Positions 1 through 7,681 of a stretch of 36,502 nucleotides of DNA are shown here, piece after piece. The notes under the pieces were generated by a model. The model searched no databases. It saw only the letters and a program-made list of their open reading frames with translations, and had not been told where the DNA came from. Within the stretch, counting starts at the first letter, position 1, and each line of letters opens with the position of its first letter. The stretch is taken from assembly GCA_029210725.1 (NCBI GenBank), contig JARGFM010000034.1:1-36502 (forward strand). Reading direction: 5' to 3'. The translations under genes and the position numbers were made by a program. The stretch is from Bacteroidales bacterium (GTDB lineage Bacteria; Bacteroidota; Bacteroidia; Bacteroidales; GCA-2748055).

Positions 1-12
1 TGTTTTTCGATG

Positions 13-43
13 CCCCTGAAAGCCTAGTGTTTTCAGGGGTTTT
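13..43 (+). terminator. Rho-independent terminator of an upstream gene
   Basis: A 9-bp perfect stem, CCCCTGAAA at 13-21 paired with TTTCAGGGG at 31-39, encloses a 9-nt loop and is followed by TTTT at 40-43. This is the normal form of an intrinsic terminator reading on the plus strand. It would end a gene lying to the left of the window. The T tract is short. Confidence 0.75.
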
Positions 44-51
44 ATCAACAT

Positions 52-83
52 TTTGTTAATCTGTCAAAGTAGAATTATATTTG
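52..83 (+). promoter_or_regulatory. Bacteroidota-type promoter for the DUF5916 gene
   Basis: TTTG at 52-55 and TATATTTG at 76-83 are separated by 20 nt. This matches the Bacteroidota housekeeping promoter consensus (TTTG, 19-21 nt, TAnnTTTG) at every fixed position. Transcription would start near 90, just before a 13-bp tandem repeat, leaving an untranslated leader of roughly 80-120 nt. It is the only promoter in the window where I see both boxes at correct spacing. Confidence 0.75.
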
Positions 84-97
84 ATAAATAAATTGTC

Positions 98-123
98 CAG
101 GCACATTAGACAGGCACATTAGA
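98..123. repeat. Tandem 13-bp direct repeat in the leader of the DUF5916 gene
   Basis: CAGGCACATTAGA occurs twice with no gap, at 98-110 and 111-123. It lies just after the predicted transcription start. It could be a replication-slippage duplication or a pair of operator half-sites; nothing in the sequence decides between them. Confidence 0.8.
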
Positions 124-207
124 CCATCATAATTTGTCCTATTTTTAGCTCACTCAAATTAACAGGCCATTAGCTCTAAATCAGCCATACTGCTTTTCTG
201 TGCACTG

Positions 208-2397
208 ATGTTCCCGGTCTCTCCCCTGCTTTCCCAGGACCCGGGTCGCCTGTTGATTGATAAAATGGAGATCCCCATGGAGTTTGACGGCAAGCCCGAT
301 GAAGCTGCCTGGGAGCACCTGAAGCCCTTTCCCATGACCTCCTTTATGCCGGTGTTCGGAAATCTGCCCGCGGAGAAGTCCGTGATCAGGATGGGCTATG
401 ATGACCAGTATGTTTATGTGGGAGGACTGCTCTATGTCTCCCATCCTTCCTTTGTACAGGCACTGGGCAAGAAAAGGGACATGGAAACCATGTCTTCGGA
501 TTTTTTCATGCTGAGCCTCGATACTTACAACGACAAGGAGAATTCTCTTCTTTTTGCCACCAATCCCCTGGGGCTCCGCTGGGATGCCGCAGTAAGCAAT
601 GACGGAACCATCGAGATGAGAGAGATACCCCTGAATATGGACTGGAACACCTTCTGGGAGGTGAAGGCCAGCTATGATGACCAGGGCTGGTATTTTGAAA
701 TGCAAATACCCATTTCCAGTCTGCGCTTCCAGGATAGCAATGGCCGGACCGTAATGGGGATCAGCGCATTCCGATGGATCCCTGCCAAAGACGAAGGAGA
801 TATTTTTCCGGCTATTTCAAACGAATGGGGCCCAAGCAGCCACTTAAAGCCATCCCTCTATCAGGAGGCTGTTTTTGAAGAGCTTAGCCCGAAAAAACCC
901 TTGTATATCACCCCCTATCTGCTAAGCGGATATAATCAGGAGAATAGCTTAAACGAAGCGGAAACGGCCTATGATTATGGGAAGGCATTCAAATTTGAAC
1001 CCGGCCTGGATATTAAATTTGGAATCAATCCCAACACCGTGCTCGATCTGACGGTCAATACCGACTTTGCCCAGGTGGAAGCAGATGACCAGCAGTTTAA
1101 CACGACCCGCTTCAGTCTGTTCTTCCCGGAGAAGAGAAAGTTTTTCCTGGAACGGAGCAGTATATTTGACTTCTCCCTGGGGGGACAGAACAAGCTCTTT
1201 TACAGTCGCCGGATAGGAATGAATGAAGGAGAACCGGTCAGGATCTGGGGGGGAGCACGCCTGAATAGCAGAATCAACAACTGGGACTTGGGCCTCCTGA
1301 ATCTACAGACTGCATCATTGGATGAACTGCCCTCAGAAAATATTGGAGTGTTCCGTGTAAAAAAGAGGGTCCTCAACGCTTATTCCTACCTGGGAGGCAT
1401 GCTTACCTCCAGGATCGGGGTGGATGGAAGCTATAATGTGGCTTATGGAATAGACGGGGTAATCAGAGTGTTTGGAGATGACTACCTGACCATCCGTCTG
1501 GCACAAACGCTCAGCGACAGCCTGGATAATAATCCCCTCTCCCTCGACCCTTCAGCCTTCACCGTGATGTGGGAACGACGAAAGCAGGAGGGCCTTTCCT
1601 ATTCGGCCGGCCTCACCTATTCAGGAACAAATTATAATCCGGGTACAGGCTTCAAAATGATCGACGACTTCCTGGCCAGCGGTCAAAAACTGCAATATAC
1701 CTGGATTTCTCCGGAAGAATCGTGGTTACAGTCCCACTACTTCATGCTGTTCAACTATGTCTTTTACCGGATTCCGGAATACTCCCTGATGATACAGAAC
1801 CTCAGCCCCAGCTGGAACTTCAGCTCAAAAAACAGCTGGATGGGTTCGGTGGGACTGGCCTACAGAACCGATCAGCTGGAGGAGGAATTTGAGCTTGCCG
1901 ACCCCGTAATTGTCCCTGCGGGAAGATATGATTATCTGAGTGGTGAACTGATGTTGCAGACTCCCGGTTCCAGCTCCCTCTATGCCATATTTATGTTTGA
2001 GGGTGGTGGCTATTTTGACGGCTACAAGCTTTCGCCAGGCATTGAGCCCAAATGGAACCTGGGAGCATCCGTGGAGCTGGGCGGCATCTATAAGCTGGAC
2101 CTGATCCGTTTTCCCGGCCGGAACCAGTCCCTGAATAATCATATCGCCGGGTTAAGGGCCCTCTATATGGTCTCCACCAGGCTCTCGTTTTCAGCCTTTT
2201 TGCAGTACAACAGTTCCATCCACAAACTAATCTCCAACCTGCGCTTCCGTTACAATCCCAAAGAGGGAACAGATCTTTATATTGTATTTAATGAGGGCCG
2301 GAACACCTGGCTCGAGCGTGAAGTTCCCACCCTGCCTGTGTATGATGCCAGAAATATCACCCTCAAATTTACCTACACCTTCGAGCTACAGCGGTAA
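208..2397 (+). CDS. DUF5916 family protein with CBM9-like domain and outer-membrane barrel
   Basis: This 729-aa protein has the usual DUF5916 layout. An N-terminal beta-sandwich resembling carbohydrate-binding module 9 spans about residues 15-215 (it opens with DGKPDEAAWE). The rest is rich in alternating aromatic strands and looks like an outer-membrane barrel. FFPEKRKFFLE near residue 305 is a hallmark of the family. The function is unknown; homologs are assumed to sit at the outer membrane, some near peptidases or polysaccharide genes. I used the first ATG, but this cuts into what looks like a signal peptide. The upstream in-frame codons from ATT at 169 read (I)SSKSAILLFCALMFPVSPLLSQD-like, with no stop until 160-162. 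The true start may therefore be ATT 169 or another non-ATG codon. The 3' end overlaps the convergent DUF4249 gene by 12 bp. Confidence 0.85.
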   Translation: MFPVSPLLSQDPGRLLIDKMEIPMEFDGKPDEAAWEHLKPFPMTSFMPVFGNLPAEKSVIRMGYDDQYVYVGGLLYVSHPSFVQALGKKRDMETMSSDFFMLSLDTYNDKENSLLFATNPLGLRWDAAVSNDGTIEMREIPLNMDWNTFWEVKASYDDQGWYFEMQIPISSLRFQDSNGRTVMGISAFRWIPAKDEGDIFPAISNEWGPSSHLKPSLYQEAVFEELSPKKPLYITPYLLSGYNQENSLNEAETAYDYGKAFKFEPGLDIKFGINPNTVLDLTVNTDFAQVEADDQQFNTTRFSLFFPEKRKFFLERSSIFDFSLGGQNKLFYSRRIGMNEGEPVRIWGGARLNSRINNWDLGLLNLQTASLDELPSENIGVFRVKKRVLNAYSYLGGMLTSRIGVDGSYNVAYGIDGVIRVFGDDYLTIRLAQTLSDSLDNNPLSLDPSAFTVMWERRKQEGLSYSAGLTYSGTNYNPGTGFKMIDDFLASGQKLQYTWISPEESWLQSHYFMLFNYVFYRIPEYSLMIQNLSPSWNFSSKNSWMGSVGLAYRTDQLEEEFELADPVIVPAGRYDYLSGELMLQTPGSSSLYAIFMFEGGGYFDGYKLSPGIEPKWNLGASVELGGIYKLDLIRFPGRNQSLNNHIAGLRALYMVSTRLSFSAFLQYNSSIHKLISNLRFRYNPKEGTDLYIVFNEGRNTWLEREVPTLPVYDARNITLKFTYTFELQR

Positions 2398-3249
2398 CAG
2401 TTCCTGCCTCGCCACCAGGGTATCCCGGATCACATCGGCGGCCGTAAAAAAACCAATGGCCCCTCCTTCCATATTGGTCCGGGCATTTCCGGGCAACACA
2501 TCAAACATCCCTCCCCGCCAGTCAGTTTCAGAGAGTATCCCGCGAAGGAACTCTCCATACCAGGCACTCACCGACTCCTTTTCCCGGTAAACGACGGTCC
2601 CCGGTGGAAATCTTACAATCTCCTGAAGTGGTTTAAAGAGCTTGTTTACATCTATTCCGTTCAGGGTATAATGATAAATCACGGCATGGTTTTCCCAATC
2701 GGGCAGGGTGTCATATCCGGGCAGATGGCTCCAGTCCATCTCCAGTCTTACGATGGCCGGTTCATCGCTGTCGCTGATATATGCCTCCAGCAGCGGGGGG
2801 GCCGACTGTACCTGGCGCACATTCATGTACTGAAAAGGCGTTACGGCACGCATATTGGTAACGGCCGTGATGCGCCTGTTATCCAGCAGGATCCGCAGCT
2901 GGTAGTATTGATTCAGCACCGCGGCAAACAGAGAGTCGGTCCGGTAAATCCCCGGCCGCTCCGGGTCCTCGGTCAGGGAAAATAACTCGCTGCCATCAAA
3001 GATCTCAAGCTGTGCTCCCGTAACCCCTTCGGGGCTTCCATTCATCACGTAGAGGGGCCTGGTAAGCCTCACCTCGTGCTGTTTAAATTCGCTGGTTATT
3101 TTTCCCTCCACGACAATCAGGTCCCCCTCCTGGTATTTCAGATCCCATTCCACCTCTTTGGTACAGGAGACCAAAAAGAGGTTTACAGTCAAAACGAACC
3201 CTGGGATCAGGCGGAGTGCAGCTTTTTTATATGTTCGGCGCAGTCTCAT
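2386..3249 (-). CDS. DUF4249 family lipoprotein (intact copy)
   Basis: This 287-aa protein has a basic N-terminus, a hydrophobic segment and a lipobox ending LVSC, so Cys29 should be lipidated. The mature part resembles DUF4249 (for example LIVVEGKITSEFKQHEVRLTRP near the start, and GAIGFFTAADVIRDTL near the end). DUF4249 proteins are Bacteroidota lipoproteins usually encoded next to an STN/plug-type TonB-dependent receptor and are thought to be its surface partner; the substrate is unknown. The gene begins 3 bp after the receptor gene at 3253-5940, so the two are surely co-transcribed and probably form one complex. It lacks the CxDCR...PDFW C-terminus seen in the broken second copy at 12978-14149. 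It converges with the DUF5916 gene. Confidence 0.85.
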   Translation of the reverse strand: MRLRRTYKKAALRLIPGFVLTVNLFLVSCTKEVEWDLKYQEGDLIVVEGKITSEFKQHEVRLTRPLYVMNGSPEGVTGAQLEIFDGSELFSLTEDPERPGIYRTDSLFAAVLNQYYQLRILLDNRRITAVTNMRAVTPFQYMNVRQVQSAPPLLEAYISDSDEPAIVRLEMDWSHLPGYDTLPDWENHAVIYHYTLNGIDVNKLFKPLQEIVRFPPGTVVYREKESVSAWYGEFLRGILSETDWRGGMFDVLPGNARTNMEGGAIGFFTAADVIRDTLVARQELLPL

Positions 3250-3252
3250 CTT

Positions 3253-5940
3253 TTAGAACTTGAAGTGGTAACTTAAAGAAGGGACGAACCCATAAAGGTA
3301 ATACTGGGTGGAAAAGAGTTCCGGATTGCTGTAATAATCGACCGGGACCACAAAATTTCCATCCTCATCCATCATCTTGTTAAAATGCAGTGCAACCGGA
3401 TTTATGCGGTTGTAGAAATTGTAAATCGAAAAGATCAGTTCATGCTGATACTTCCGTTCAGGTTTGCTCAGATGCCAGTTGAGAGCCAGATCCAGGCGGT
3501 GATAGTCGGGAAGCCGGTCATTGTTCCGCTCTGCATAGATGGGTACCTGGTGCTTATCGTAGTAGTAGAACCCGCTTGGAGTTGAAAAAGGGACCCCCGT
3601 CATATAAATAAAATTTGCCGTCAGGGTAAGCCTGGTATGAAGGGCCCAGGAGAGATAGATCGAAAAGTCGTGTGGACGGTCGGAATAAGAGGGATAGGGT
3701 TCTCCTCTGTTGATCTCATCCACCTGCGAAACGGCCCTGGAAAGGGTATAGGAGATCCATCCGGTCAGTCTGCCCTGCTCCTTGTTCACAATGGTCTCCA
3801 GGCCAAAAGCCTTGCCTTTTCCAAACCGGAGTTCCTCCTCTACCAGGGGATTCATCAGCATATGGGCATGATCGCGATAGTCGATCAGATTGATCATCCG
3901 CTTATAATACCCTTCCATCTCCAGGCTAAGGCCCGGAACTCCAAACCTTCGGGTATACCCCAGGGTAAACTGATGAGCATACTGGGGCGGGACATTGGGC
4001 CCCGAAGGAAGCCAGACTTCCAGAGAGGTAAAGGGACTGATGGAATTGCTTATCAGGTACTGGAACTGGCTGGTCCGGCTGTAGCTCAGCTTAAATACAT
4101 TCTTTTCACCAGGCCGGTAAACCAGACTGATCCTGGGATCCACGGAGTACGACTGGTGATATACCTCCCCGGAGGGGTAAGCGGTCACCGCCAGGCTGTC
4201 CCGTTCAATCCCCCCCTCTGAGACCGGGATCCTCAAGTACTCCGTGGCGGGCCCCATATTGTGCCAGGCTGTTGTTCTTAAACCGGCACGGATGGAAAGC
4301 TTGTTTTGAATGATATACTGGTTGGAAACATACAGGGCGTACTCCCGGTTGTATTTGACTGAAAGGTCGTAACCCGGATCCCACTCCACACCCCCCCGGT
4401 ACAGGTTGCCGGGATCGTGAAAATGACCCGCGGCCAGGACTCCGAAACGCAGGGTGTAAACAGGGCTCACATAGTGAGTGAAATCGTATTTGAGGGTAAG
4501 GTTGTCGATCCGGGAGTTCCAGTAGTCGTTTGCCTCCTTATTTGTAAAAAGCCGGTAATGATACGTGGATCCCAGAAGGGTCAGATTGGAGAAAAGCCTG
4601 TCCGAATAAAGATGGTTCCAACGTAGAGTGGTGGTGCTGTTGGTCCAGTTAATTCCGCTCGAAAAACCGGGACGGTTCAGCACATCAAAATTGTCCTCAC
4701 CCCGGTAGCTAGAAAAGAAGAAGCGGTTATCTGAATTGATCCTGTAGTTCAGTTTCAAATGCAGGTCCGAGAAATGGAGATCCTTAATGTTCTGGTTCCA
4801 GTTCTGAACAGGTCTGATGATATAGGAACGCCTGCCCGAGGCGAAGAAGGAGATATGCTCCTTCCAGACGGGACCTTCCAGGGACAGCCTGGAGGAAAGA
4901 AGTCCAACACTGGCATCCATTCCGAAATGGTTCATATTTCCATCTTTGGTGCGGATATCGATCAGGGATGAGAGTCTTCCCCCGTAGTTGGCCGGGAAAT
5001 CACCCTTGTATACCTTCACATCCTTGATGGCATCGGGCACGACCGTGCTGAAATAGCCCAGCAGGTGAGTGGGATTGTATACCGGGGCATCATCAATGGT
5101 GATCAAGTTCTGATCGCGACCCCCTCCCCTGACAAAAAAAATGGTGGATCCATCCCCGAAAAATTTGATTCCCGGAATGGCTGCCAGTGATTTGATCACA
5201 TCCTTCTCCCCGAAAAGAGCCGGCATCTTCCTGACCGCTTCCGGATGGATCCGCTCCTCGGAGCTCCTGGCAGTCCGGATAATATTGTCGGTTTCTCCGG
5301 AATAAACAATCACTTCCCGGATCTGCGAAAGCTCCCTCTCCATCAAAAAATGCAGGGTCTGGTTCTCTCCCTTCCTCAGAGTCAGGGCCGTGTTCCTGTA
5401 ACCCACATAAGTGCAGTGCAGTTCTTTTATCTCTCTTTGCAGGGTCAGGGAATAGAACCCATAATTGTTTGTAATGGTTCCTTCCACCCCTCCCGGAATG
5501 GTAATGGTGGCGCCTATAAGTACCTCTCCGGTCCTGGAATCCTTTACATATCCGCTTACGGTAAATCTAAGCGGCACAACACCGGTGCTATCCCTGTCCG
5601 GTGAGGCCTCCGCATTTAATCTCCTGCGCCAGGCGCGTTTCAGCACTATTTGCTGTTCCACTACTTCAAAGCTTATCCGGCGTTCCGAAAAGAGGGTGTC
5701 CAGGACCACCTCCAGGGGACTTTTATTAAGATGGATGCTGACGATCTCCTCCTCATCGATGAGCCTTGAATTATAAGAAAAACTGAGTCCTGTCTGCTCC
5801 TCGATCCCATCCAGGACCTTCCTCATGGGCTTCTCATACAAATCCAGGGTGATGCTCCGCAGAATCTCCTGTCCGAAAATAAAGGGAGACAGCACCAGCA
5901 TATATATTGGCAGGAATATTTTCAATCCAGATCCTGACAT
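3253..5940 (-). CDS. STN-type TonB-dependent receptor of the sigma/FecR unit
   Basis: The protein is 895 aa from the chosen ATG, with a clear signal peptide (KIFLPIYMLVLSPFIFGQ). Domains in order are STN at about 28-102, a carboxypeptidase-regulatory-like beta-sandwich at about 126-205, a plug at about 230-330 and a 22-strand-type barrel to the C-terminal Phe. The plug carries FFVRGGGRDQNLITIDDAPV and ANYGGRLSSLIDIRTKDG, typical of DUF4249-linked receptors and unlike SusC. STN domains of such transducers contact FecR-type anti-sigma factors in the periplasm. The gene starts 10 bp after fecR and is followed 3 bp later by a DUF4249 gene, so sigma, FecR, receptor and lipoprotein form one unit. 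An ATG at 5988 is also in frame, but it would overlap fecR and put 16 odd residues ahead of the signal peptide. Confidence 0.93.
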   Translation of the reverse strand: MSGSGLKIFLPIYMLVLSPFIFGQEILRSITLDLYEKPMRKVLDGIEEQTGLSFSYNSRLIDEEEIVSIHLNKSPLEVVLDTLFSERRISFEVVEQQIVLKRAWRRRLNAEASPDRDSTGVVPLRFTVSGYVKDSRTGEVLIGATITIPGGVEGTITNNYGFYSLTLQREIKELHCTYVGYRNTALTLRKGENQTLHFLMERELSQIREVIVYSGETDNIIRTARSSEERIHPEAVRKMPALFGEKDVIKSLAAIPGIKFFGDGSTIFFVRGGGRDQNLITIDDAPVYNPTHLLGYFSTVVPDAIKDVKVYKGDFPANYGGRLSSLIDIRTKDGNMNHFGMDASVGLLSSRLSLEGPVWKEHISFFASGRRSYIIRPVQNWNQNIKDLHFSDLHLKLNYRINSDNRFFFSSYRGEDNFDVLNRPGFSSGINWTNSTTTLRWNHLYSDRLFSNLTLLGSTYHYRLFTNKEANDYWNSRIDNLTLKYDFTHYVSPVYTLRFGVLAAGHFHDPGNLYRGGVEWDPGYDLSVKYNREYALYVSNQYIIQNKLSIRAGLRTTAWHNMGPATEYLRIPVSEGGIERDSLAVTAYPSGEVYHQSYSVDPRISLVYRPGEKNVFKLSYSRTSQFQYLISNSISPFTSLEVWLPSGPNVPPQYAHQFTLGYTRRFGVPGLSLEMEGYYKRMINLIDYRDHAHMLMNPLVEEELRFGKGKAFGLETIVNKEQGRLTGWISYTLSRAVSQVDEINRGEPYPSYSDRPHDFSIYLSWALHTRLTLTANFIYMTGVPFSTPSGFYYYDKHQVPIYAERNNDRLPDYHRLDLALNWHLSKPERKYQHELIFSIYNFYNRINPVALHFNKMMDEDGNFVVPVDYYSNPELFSTQYYLYGFVPSLSYHFKF

Positions 5941-5950
5941 TCCCTTGTCT

Positions 5951-6958
5951 CTATTCAACGCATCCTTCCCCGGCCAGCCTGATCTCATTTCCTTCGCGGG
6001 AGACCTGCAGGTCCAGGGTAAGCTCCAAAACCTTTAATATGGCCTCCAGAGTCTGATTCCTGAACGTAACCGTAATAGGACAGGAGGCCAGTTCCCTGTT
6101 CACAATGACCACTTCTACCCCGTATACCCTGCTCACCAGGCCGGCCACCTCCTGAAGAGTGGATTCCTCGAAGAACAGTTCCCTGGTCTTCCAGGAGATG
6201 GTATTGGGATCGGAGTCGGGAATCAGCATTAGTTCCCTCGCCGCCTTGTGATAGGTGCCGCCCGAACCAGCCTTCATAACAATCAGGTCCCCGGCATCCT
6301 GTTTTGCACTCAGGCCCACCAATCCGCTCTCTACCGTAATTTCCACCACCGGATTCTTTTTATAGGCATTCACATTGAAACTGGTACCCAGCACCTTTAC
6401 CAGAGCCGCGCCCGCATCCACGATAAAGGGCCTGGCTGTATCCGGGCTCACGTCGAACCAGGCCTCCCCGGAGAGAAAGATTTTTCGCTCCCCTTCCTCA
6501 AAGGTTTTGCTGTACCTCAGCCTGGAATGCCTGTTCAGGATCACCCTGGTTCCATCGTCCAGGCCTAGCTCCACAGGTTCGTTTTCGGCCACTACCTTTT
6601 CCAAACCTGAATTCCGGCCCACATAGATCCAGGAAAAGGTGAGCAGCAATCCAAAGAGAAGCAAGGCTGCAATCCGGCGACTATAGTCGATCAAAAGGCG
6701 AACTTTAACTTTCCCAAATGCCGGGAGTTTTTCCTTCATCATCAGCCATTCCCGGTCCAGATCATAAGGGTCCCCGCCCGGAGCAGCACCGGCCGAATCC
6801 CAGATCTTCTGGTATTCGTCCAGCAACTCCCGTTTCGCAGGATCCCGGTCAAGCTCCTCGTGGAAGGCAGCGATTTCCGCCGGTCCGAGTTCACCGGAAA
6901 GATACCTGCTTACCAGGTGATCAAAGTCATTATATGTTTCCTCTTCTGACATGTTCAT
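5951..6958 (-). CDS. FecR family anti-sigma factor
   Basis: This 335-aa protein has a cytoplasmic N-terminus of about 85 residues for binding the sigma factor, one transmembrane helix at about 96-113 (AALLLFGLLLTFSWIYV) and a periplasmic FecR domain at about 118-220. The FecR domain contains LDDGTRVILNRHSRLRY, GEAWFDV and KVLGTSFNVNAY. A C-terminal DUF4974/STN-like domain follows at about 245-330 (TFRNQTLEAILKVLELTLDLQ). The family holds its partner ECF sigma factor inactive until a ligand-loaded TonB-dependent receptor signals through its STN domain. The gene sits 49 bp after the sigma gene and 10 bp before the receptor gene. A second ATG two codons in (MSEEE) could also serve as start. Confidence 0.93.
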   Translation of the reverse strand: MNMSEEETYNDFDHLVSRYLSGELGPAEIAAFHEELDRDPAKRELLDEYQKIWDSAGAAPGGDPYDLDREWLMMKEKLPAFGKVKVRLLIDYSRRIAALLLFGLLLTFSWIYVGRNSGLEKVVAENEPVELGLDDGTRVILNRHSRLRYSKTFEEGERKIFLSGEAWFDVSPDTARPFIVDAGAALVKVLGTSFNVNAYKKNPVVEITVESGLVGLSAKQDAGDLIVMKAGSGGTYHKAARELMLIPDSDPNTISWKTRELFFEESTLQEVAGLVSRVYGVEVVIVNRELASCPITVTFRNQTLEAILKVLELTLDLQVSREGNEIRLAGEGCVE

Positions 6959-7007
6959 CTATAACACACGCATAAGCGCTCTTACCCCTATGGTTTGATC
7001 CAGTTTT

Positions 7008-7568
7008 TCAATTTAAGCAAAACAGCATCAGCCATAGCAGAATGCTCAGGTATTTTCCAAGTTGTTCCCTTAAAATTTTCAGGGCCTTGGTCATCTGGTT
7101 CTCAACCGTTTTTACGGATATATCCAGTTTACCGGCTATCTCGCCATATTTAAGCCCTTCAAAGCGGTTCAATTCAAATATCTCCCTGCACCGCTCCGGT
7201 AAAGCTTCAATGGCAGTCCTGATCTTCTCTTCCAGCTCCATGGCCTCGATTTGTGCACTCACATCCAAATCCCCGGCTCTGTCAGGCACCTCCTCCCCGG
7301 AGAACTTTCTCCGGTCTCTGATCACATTCAGACTACGGTTATTGACCGAAGTAAAGAGATAGGATTTCAGAGATGTGGCAAGATCCAGCCTGTTTCGCTT
7401 CTCCCAGAGATTGATGAACACCTGGTGCACCACCTCTCTGGCATCATCCTCATCACCAAGAATGCGCATGGAAAATGACATCAGTGGTGTGAAGTAGGTC
7501 CGAAAGAGCTCCTCAAATGCCCTTTGATCCATCCGCTCGCTTATTACCACTCTTTTTTCAATGGTCAT
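7008..7568 (-). CDS. ECF RNA polymerase sigma-70 factor, Bacteroidota family
   Basis: The protein is 186 aa from the first ATG. Region 2 lies at about 15-75 (FEELFRTYFTPLMSFSMRIL, VHQVFINLWEKR, SYLFTSVNN). Region 4 lies at about 120-172, with IEALPERCREIFELNRFEGL and the helix-turn-helix YGEIAGKLDISVKTVENQM. It ends in a hydrophobic tail (YLSILLWLMLFC), which many Bacteroidota ECF factors have and which may hold the protein near the membrane. It directs RNA polymerase to genes of its surface-signalling circuit and should be controlled by the FecR encoded 49 bp downstream. A GTG two codons upstream (7574) and an ATG at 7532 are other possible starts. The 113-bp upstream gap shows no full promoter match, so the gene may be read through from upstream or have its own unusual promoter. 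Confidence 0.93.
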   Translation of the reverse strand: MTIEKRVVISERMDQRAFEELFRTYFTPLMSFSMRILGDEDDAREVVHQVFINLWEKRNRLDLATSLKSYLFTSVNNRSLNVIRDRRKFSGEEVPDRAGDLDVSAQIEAMELEEKIRTAIEALPERCREIFELNRFEGLKYGEIAGKLDISVKTVENQMTKALKILREQLGKYLSILLWLMLFCLN

Positions 7569-7681
7569 TTGCACACAAGATAGATAAATCCAGAGTTCGA
7601 TTAAAGCAAATTATTCAACAGGGGCTGTGAAAACAATCAGCACCCGGCTTACCCTGAATGTGCATGAAACAGGCAATCCGT

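Noticed and set aside
181-705. 174-codon open frame opposite the DUF5916 gene
   Set aside because: It lies entirely under the CBM9-like coding region and has no domain features.
3637-4221. 194-codon open frame opposite the receptor gene
   Set aside because: It is a shadow of the receptor barrel; low-complexity translation and no independent start signal.
7575-7582. TATCTTGT on the minus strand as promoter of the sigma gene
   Set aside because: It differs from TAnnTTTG and is only 6 nt before the ATG, leaving no room for a leader unless a later start is used.
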